Below are positions 58,401 through 64,000 of a DNA stretch of 64,000 bases, piece by piece; positions within the stretch are counted from its first letter, which is position 1; every line of letters starts with the position of its first letter. The notes below the pieces were generated by a model that had not been told where the DNA came from, searched no databases, and saw only the letters and a list, made by a program, of their open reading frames with translations. Source of the DNA: Strongylocentrotus droebachiensis (Eukaryota; Echinodermata; Echinoidea; Camarodonta; Strongylocentrotidae); NCBI GenBank assembly GCA_035222895.1, contig JAVYIG010000171.1, positions 419,501 through 483,500 on the forward strand, written 5' to 3'. Both the position numbers and the translations under genes were made by a program.

Positions 58401-61400
58401 CTCATATAAATTCCGTTTTGTATTTAAATCTCAAAGTATCTTTATCTCATAATTGCACATAGCCATGCCAAATTTCACGCTCCAATGGCTTTGCACAACA
58501 TAAATAGCGCCCTCTAAAGTTCTGGGAATTGGCTTTCTGTCTGTGGCCGTATCTCCATAATGGCTTGGCAAACCCGTACCCTTTTTTGGATTTAGATACT
58601 TGAAGATATGCCCTTTCCAGCCATATACAAAATTTTATACCCTATCACTGACCAAATTTGAGAAAATTGCCCTCCAAATTCGCCATTTTCAAGAACATTG
58701 AGAAATAACTTCAACTTGCTCTAAAATGGCGATCGTTATACCTACATCAATGAAACTTTGCAGACATATGTATCCATATACGTGACAACTGTTTACCAAG
58801 TTTGGTAAAATTCGAATATGTCAGCGCAAAGTTATCGCCAAAAATGATGAATTTACTATGGATTACGCAATAGCGCGTTCAATGCGCGCAATACATTGCG
58901 CGCAGTTAACAATGGTGTCAAACTGACCGCAATGAAGTGCCCTTTCGGATGATACCAAGTATTATATATGTTCACACAGAAAATTGTGAGTAAATCGCAT
59001 TTGAACAAAGATCACTACACGAATTCCGCCGAGTTTCCGCCCGAACCTAACACGTTTCGGCTATGACGTCATTTTTCAGACTACTTTTCGCCCCTTAAAC
59101 GTCCTTTTTTTTCCTTGAAAATTTGCAGTGACATGCCGAGTTTCAATACGCAGGGCACCTCCTGGCCGGATTTTTGAAATTGGTCAAGGGGGCCATTTAA
59201 GACGCCATTTTGTCCTATACATCTATTTTACATCACGTGTTTCGATAGGATTATCATAGAAAAAAAGAGAGTGGTTTACAATAACAACCATGAAATTCTC
59301 TTTCTAATGATACCAAATACGGCCCATAAAGAGACGTAAAGAGAGAGAGAAAAAACAATTTAACTCCGGCCATAATACAGATCCTGCACGTTTTCCGCCC
59401 ATTCATTACACGCATTGTCTATAGGGCATATCGGGTTCACGCTTTTGGCCCCCAGAACGAACTTGATTGCAATGTCAAACATGCACCAAATCCCATTGGT
59501 TTGTGCACGCAGTGCTTGCGAGCCCTTTCTAGGTTCTTTCCCCTATCCCAATTTCTTTCAAACTTCGTAGGCATAGTATATCATCCCATCAAGGTCACTG
59601 TTGATGCCTTTCTTTCGCCCTACCTATCTCCAATATCACAGAAGCTACAGACTTCGTGCAAATTGCTCTGGATAGTCCGAGAGAAGCTCTTTCGTTTGAC
59701 ACGTAGAAACACGGCGTCATTGCACGCACATCGTTCTGACACGATTGCATTTCTAGTTGTTCCTGCGATTTTTAATTAACGATAACATGTATCGTGTGAT
59801 TATGTCCATGTGTAATAACATGTCAAGGTCTAATTACATACTTTAATTTTCAGAGTGTCAGCAGGTGTTTATTCTCAGGTTTTAGTAATCATTACTTCTT
59901 GATTCGGTTAAAGTAATTATGTATTTCGTGTAGGTTATTTTCATTTAAAGACCGTCAATACTACTGAGCCAGAAAGGATTAGACCACACAGCGAGGTCAC
60001 TGACAGGTGGCTATCCCCGCCCCCTCCGGGGTCGGAATGACCGCATGTGTGTTACCAAAATGTCCGGTAAAGGGGTACTTTTCACGCACCAAAGTCAGCC
60101 GGCTCGTACATACACAAAATTGACTTATACACACCGGACTTAGGGGGTGTTTTCAAAAGGAGGGAACACGCATATGCGTACCCTAAATAACACTGAGTGG
60201 GGGGGGGGGGGGTGGCCATCTCATTAACTCAGCTCTCAACTAACATAAGAAAAAGAGGACCATGGGGGACCAACAGGCACCAATTGGGGAAGTTTTCTAT
60301 ATAGAGGGAGCAAGTAGCTACAAGTAGGACAGTGGGGCTTTAAACTTCACAGTTTAAATTTTACAGTGTTAGCAGGAGTTTGAATGTCAGAGTTTTTTCC
60401 GACAGTCATTATTTTTACTGGAATTATAACTTCATGATAAAGGTTGTACGGTAGTTATGTTCATGTCTAATAACATGTACAAGTCTTTTAAATGTCACAA
60501 TTTTCAAACTGATATTACTATTATAGTATGCATTACCTCATGATAAGTAAAGGTGTGTAACCACAATGTCATGTAAAAGTTTTTATAGATCCAGAGTGTC
60601 AGCAGGAGTGTGCTTGTGTGCTTGTAACTCTTCTTGTTATACAAAACTGTAGATTAGTGCATTAAAGTTGTAGTATTTACAAGAATACCAGTCAGGGATT
60701 TATAATTATTTTGAAGGGAAATGAAATTTTTGTTCACATGTGTGTGTTCTCACATTTATTCTTTTCATGAAGAAAAAGTGTTTCTTTGACTTTATTTTGT
60801 ATTCGTGCTTGTAATTTTGTTTGTATTTCAGACTGACATGTTTAGTTGTGTTATATGGTTTATTCAAATTGTGATTTTGACATCTCAGGCTGTTGAAATA
60901 AAAAACGAGCGTCTATTGCATTTTTACACGGCGCTTTCGCACACAGTAAGCAACCGTACGCAACTTTAAGCAACTCTACGCCAGTCCTGCGTAAGCGCAA
61001 CCCTACGCCTGCCATACGCTATTATGTACGCCAATTGCATACGCCGTAGGTGCGCGATCCCTATGCAGGGTACGTAACCATACGCCAGCATAACCTACGC
61101 ATGCAGGGACTACGCCGAAGCATCATTGTTTTCATGAATACGCAACCTAACGTCGGCGTACTCGGTACGCCACACTACGCAACTCTACACAGATCCGGTG
61201 TGAAAGGGGCTTTATAAATCCCTTTAAAAGAAATCAAATTCACTTGACTATTTGAGTTCCCCCTTGCTGAATAGGGAAAGGGAATGACATCCCCCTCTCG
61301 ATCTCGGCCTCGGAATGACCGATTGACGCAAACTTCGGCACGGACATGTCAGACAGTTTATTCTCTTTGTCTCTTAGACAAGAGAAGAACATAATACTAG

Positions 61401-62577
61401 GTGATTATGGGACTCATCATGAAGTCGGCTTAAAAATGACGACATAAATTAATTAAACATCCGCGCCAATCAATGTGCCTTAATTTTACACGAAAATAAT
61501 CAGAATACGAGATCAAAAGTGTCTTTTCTTGTTTCTATTATCCCTGAATGTCGTCATCTTGATAACTTCTTTGCGACAAGATGACAGCTTGAACCTTAAA
61601 CCGTGAAGCTACTGCAGTTATATGCCCTTCAGTCCAAACAGTCGCTGATTGCCAGGAGGTCGCCTTTCGTGTCATCAGAGAGTTTGAATACCTCCTGTAT
61701 GTTTCAGAATACTATAAACTCCAGGGGCATGGGTATATTTTACTCGCACATGATACATCATTTGATGTCAATTAAAGCACATCATGTCCCGGCTCAACTT
61801 GGAAAAGCTGCTTCAGGGATTACCTCGTCATGTTCAAGTTTCCAGATAATCCATTTTGTCAGATCGTTGAAGCTATATATCCTGGATGGTTAAATGCTGC
61901 ATCTTGGTGAGAGATACCATAAGATGTATTAATTTCCTCATGTATACACAATAAAATGCTTTAGCGTAATATAAAATTCCCTTTCTTTTTTCAATATCTA
62001 AAGTTAATATACTGATGTATATATACATGTTCTGCTTTCTTGTTTCATTTCGTCGTAGATAACCTTGCGGGAATTTGGCGCCATTTTCTGGGGAGATGCG
62101 TCAATCCGCCTCAAGGCCTCACTGCGGAATCTCATACCAATTTCATTGAAACACCATGGATACATGACTCACATTAATGGCTTCGATCCCAAGAAAAAAG
62201 AAGAAATTCAACATCAGTACTATTTCACTCATCCCGAACTCTACGCTATTCTAGGTGTTAATAGAACGGAATACTTTCAATCAGAAGACTTGGCGCCGCA
62301 TGCATCCGCAAATCGTCAACTCTTCCTGAACGGCTCATACATACAAGAAACCATCGTGCAACCCATGTTACAATGTGCTCTGCGGTATCGCTGTATCTCA
62401 CCGGTTGGAGCAAAATATGGAAAGCATCGTTTTGACGCATCAATACTTGCTATTTTGATCTATAAGAACCTGAAAGGCGAGTGGACAAGAACGAATAATG
62501 ACAACCGTGCATTTGATGAGGCGGTGTACATTATAAGAGATACGAAGGGAAATGAGAAGGTCAAAACATGTTTGTGA
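49333..62577 (+). CDS. DUF1647-like type II membrane protein, five coding exons (355 aa), function unknown
   Basis: Exons 49333-49426, 51692-51849, 54620-54811, 57025-57129 and 62059-62577 join with consistent phases (1, 0, 0, 0) at GT-AG sites. Residues 1-6 are cytoplasmic-like (MMRFRN). An uncharged segment of about 20 residues ([20 protein letters not shown]) is a signal anchor, followed by a low-complexity stem. The conserved part has [10 protein letters not shown] (about 132-141), [10 protein letters not shown]...[22 protein letters not shown] (188-201) and [13 protein letters not shown]. This arrangement matches what I recall of DUF1647 proteins, thought to be Golgi-type transferases because of the topology and the W-D-S-R signature; no reaction is proven. 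N-glycosylation sequons are at NFT, NRT and NGS. Introns are packed with transposons, yet the frame is clean. Confidence 0.85.
50193..50495 (+). repeat. Tandem duplication of about 150 bp in intron 1
   Basis: ATGAAACTATAA..., CAATTGGAGTACAAAGAATR, GGAAGGAAGCATYCATAAAT and GTTGATAAACGA recur once, about 150 bp apart. Confidence 0.85.
51380..51600 (-). pseudogene. LINE 3' remnant (zinc-finger-like C-terminus) in intron 1
   Basis: Minus-strand reading gives [40 protein letters not shown] and VLGYFIEKK before a stop, which resembles the C-terminal zf-RVT region of L1/Tx1-like elements. Cys residues upstream are in another frame. Confidence 0.55.
51692..51849 (+). CDS. DUF1647-like exon 2: stem region
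   Basis: The acceptor is TACTTTAACAG. It encodes a hydrophilic stem rich in Asp, Ser and Pro, ending GAVNFT. The sequence is less conserved-looking, as expected for a stem. The donor is ACG|GTAATT, phase 0. Confidence 0.85.
52811..52988 (+). repeat. 59-bp tandem repeat, three units, in intron 2
   Basis: GTTGGTAGAGTATAAATTTT, CCTTTAATTTTATAAAAACA and AATTTATCTTCTCATTGGT recur with a 59-bp period. The surroundings (51850-53335) are AT-rich with A-rich LINE-like tails and no other gene. Confidence 0.85.
53344..54511. mobile_element. hAT-like element D, second copy, 8-bp target duplication, in intron 2
   Basis: Starts CAGGGGCGGCGATTTC and ends GGGATCGCCGCCCCTG. GTCCTTAT flanks both sides (53336-53343 and 54512-54519). 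Colinear with 43821-45229 over most of its length, including the hairpin array at 53560-54045. It lies about 110 bp before exon 3 without disturbing the acceptor. Confidence 0.9.
53560..54045 (+). repeat. Tandem hairpin array in element D copy 2
   Basis: Six palindromes of the GGGGC-NNN-GCCCC type with centres AAA, GGA, GAA, GGA, GGA, AGA, in units of about 100 bp with TCAGATGAGCAT. Confidence 0.88.
54620..54811 (+). CDS. DUF1647-like exon 3: start of the conserved domain
   Basis: The acceptor is AACCTGTAG. It encodes [18 protein letters not shown] and [19 protein letters not shown], the first conserved block. The donor is AAG|GTAATA, phase 0. Confidence 0.9.
54980..55530 (-). repeat. Minisatellite, inverse of the 31.85-32.5 kb tract, in intron 3
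   Basis: Degenerate 25-35 bp units with GATAAGTGCCCCTTTT-type cores and AT-rich linkers. It was partly interrupted by a G run at 55385. Confidence 0.7.
55534..55742. mobile_element. 209-bp hAT-like MITE, 8-bp target duplication, in intron 3
   Basis: Starts CAGGCGCGGATCCAGG and ends CCTGGATCCGCCACTG. CCTTTTAC flanks both sides (55526-55533 and 55743-55750). It is inserted in the minisatellite and shares GAGCGCCAGGGG with 47236-47503. Confidence 0.88.
56475..56670 (+). repeat. 33-34 bp tandem repeat of GATAAATTTATC palindromes, six units
   Basis: Each unit holds GATAAATTTATCTTCATT and a variable AACAGCTCAATGAG. The 12-bp palindrome is intact in four or five units. It is in intron 3, about 360 bp before exon 4. 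Confidence 0.9.
57025..57129 (+). CDS. DUF1647-like exon 4
   Basis: A 105-nt exon after CATGTCCGCAG encodes [19 protein letters not shown] through YAWKPIIID, the middle conserved block. The donor is GAT|GTAAGT, phase 0. Confidence 0.9.
57571..61214. mobile_element. Probable 3.6-kb element with TACGC-rich inverted ends, in intron 4
   Basis: The left end (AAGGGGCTTTCAC...AAGTTGCGTAGTGTTGC, to about 57800) and the inverse of the right end (AAGCCCCTTTCACACCGG... GAGTTGCGTAGTGTGGC, from about 60930) match. Both are dense in TACGC/GCGTA. The interior has an internal repeat (57995-58110 resembles 59495-59610: CATCAAGGTCACT) and no transposase frame. The target duplication was not resolved. The class is uncertain. 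Confidence 0.6.
62059..62577 (+). CDS. DUF1647-like exon 5: C-terminal half and stop
   Basis: The acceptor is TTTCGTCGTAG. It encodes [20 protein letters not shown], the sequons NRT and NGS, then [20 protein letters not shown] and [13 protein letters not shown], and ends KVKTCL with TGA at 62575. A possible ATTAAA polyadenylation signal is at 62611. Confidence 0.92.
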   Translation: MTLREFGAIFWGDASIRLKASLRNLIPISLKHHGYMTHINGFDPKKKEEIQHQYYFTHPELYAILGVNRTEYFQSEDLAPHASANRQLFLNGSYIQETIVQPMLQCALRYRCISPVGAKYGKHRFDASILAILIYKNLKGEWTRTNNDNRAFDEAVYIIRDTKGNEKVKTCL

Positions 62578-62922
62578 TTGTATTGATCGCATATATCTTT
62601 TGTAAGGGCAATTAAATTATAGTGTTTAACTTATTTTGTTTTAAAGGTATTCGTCGTATTTTATTTTATTTTATTTTAATTTAATGTATTAAATGCACGT
62701 TTTCTTTTAGCATTGGGTCTATTTGTTCTGTGATTTAGGTTTCAATTAATGAAAGAGTTGCACATTCAGAAAGTATAAAAGGTATGTAAATACCACATTA
62801 GTAGATTTAACACCAGAATTAAAAACACATGATCAAGAAAGGAAAAATATTCCTTTTCAATCAATATTTTTATGGCAGAGTACAAAGCTTGATAGTTCAT
62901 CTCAAAGACTTTTTACTTCTTT

Positions 62923-63297
62923 TTAAAGGTAAAGACCAGTAATGGTCATGCGATTGCATTGTGAAAGAAACGTTGTGGAATCGATCAGAAAAGGTCGATC
63001 ATCTAGCATCTAGCATCTGCAAGGTTCTGGAATCATCAAAATAGAAATTTGGCTCATTCTTCGTAAAGTTACAAGCACTATACACAGAAAGATGTATATG
63101 GGACTACGTACCCTATCTCTCTCACCAGACCATGAGAGAAATAAATTTACCAAATATATGAATTAGTAGGCGGTTTCCCGGCAAATTTGTTATCATCATG
63201 TATTAGTCAAAACATATTCTTTCACATGATTGGTAATGAGAGCTTCCATTTCATTTTTTGAAATTGGGGCGTTGCCAATACTGGTCTTTACCTTTAA
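62923..63297. mobile_element. 375-bp MITE with TTAAAGGTAAAGACCAG ends
   Basis: TTAAAGGTAAAGACCAGTAA at the left is mirrored by TACTGGTCTTTACCTTTAA at the right. The first bases match the family at 1059 and 14652, but the interior differs. It lies about 350 bp downstream of the DUF1647-like gene. Confidence 0.75.
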
Positions 63298-63549
63298 ATT
63301 CACTAACGATATTATGATTAATTTTCTTTAAATCATAATATTGTTATTATGTAGTGATATCGCATTTAGAATATATATATATATAAATTATAAATTAATT
63401 ATTTTTCCGGTGACAGCCGCTGGTGTGTTATAACATTACAATGGAAATAATGAAAAATATTACTTTTTTTTCATTATGAAATATCATAGCACATATATTT
63501 CTCCTTACATTCTTGTTAAAAGATACCCGACTCTTGTCTAATTGTAAAA

Positions 63550-63745
63550 TTTTGATTTTCATTGCAGAAACTGAACTAAGAAAATATAATTGTACAATAT
63601 TTGACTTTAATATTTAAATTTTAGCTGATTCCACAATATTGATTTCATTGCAAAAAATGAACGAAGAAAATACAACTACAATATTTGACTCTTGAATTAT
63701 TATTCTTATTTCAGCTAATTCCACAATACACACAGTGCACCTATC
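63550..63745 (+). repeat. Tandem duplication of about 110 bp
   Basis: ATTGCAGAAACTGAACTAAG, AATATTTGACT and AGCTGATTCCACAATA recur as ATTGCAAAAAATGAACGAAG, AATATTTGACT, AGCTAATTCCACAATA. The window then ends in AT-rich DNA with a small GA patch (63835-63860). Confidence 0.8.
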
Positions 63746-64000
63746 GTTTTTTAAGGTATCCTTTGGTATTATAATATCAGCATTCTCTTTTAGTAATTGA
63801 AAGAAGAGGTCAGTTGAAAACCAGAGGGATTAGAGCACAAGAGAGAGGGGAGAGAGGTTTATAGAAATCACATCTCCAATTCCTATAATGATTACCCTGA
63901 TCTCCTTCAACTGACCACTATTTGGCACATTGTAAATATTGTTATCAAATAAGAATCTATTACCGTAAACATATACATTTTAGCCATTCTATCTGACTGT

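Overview
This is metazoan genomic DNA, most likely from an echinoderm and probably a sea urchin. Coding exons are short and far apart, introns are GT-AG, and the actin begins with the Met-Cys-Asp-Asp-Asp and [13 protein letters not shown] pattern I associate with echinoderm actins. CR1-like retroelements and many non-autonomous DNA transposons fill the rest. No database search was possible, so the taxon is an inference.

Three host genes can be assembled from exons with matching splice phases. (1) At the left edge on the minus strand is the 5' half of PQBP1: the N-terminus and most of the WW domain in three exons (3848-3770, 2074-1948, 848-790). It runs off the window. (2) A complete actin gene on the plus strand has four coding exons (15405-24273, 376 aa), a likely non-coding leader exon near 13035-13102 and a CArG box at 12973. 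(3) A five-exon plus-strand gene (49333-62577, 355 aa) encodes a type II membrane protein resembling the DUF1647 family.

Nearly everything else is mobile or repetitive. Six elements have hAT-like ends (CAGGGGCG or CAGGCGCGGATCC, with the inverse at the other end) and 8-bp target duplications: 6738-9238, 10045-11992, 43356-47072, 43821-45229 (nested in the previous one), 47236-47503 and 53344-54511. A seventh is at 55534-55742. Several carry tandem arrays whose units centre on a short hyphenated palindrome (CGCGC-GAA-GCGCG or GGGGGC-GNA-GCCCCC). Two very large palindromes (3951-4863 with 9-bp target duplications; 22453-23332 flanked by TA) lie next to PQBP1 and in actin intron 3. A TATGGTGGCTCC-ended family with 6-bp duplications occurs twice (19620-21366, 35336-35963). 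A CR1-like retrotransposon with an SGNH-hydrolase/zinc-knuckle ORF1 and an endonuclease-RT ORF2 occupies about 36.8-41.2 kb on the minus strand. Other LINE remnants lie at 5.9-6.4 kb, 18.6-22.0 kb (actin intron 2) and 51.4-51.6 kb.

The three host genes show no functional link to one another. The notable biology is the nesting of transposons in introns and promoter-proximal DNA, and the repeated use of GNA-triloop hairpins by different repeat families.
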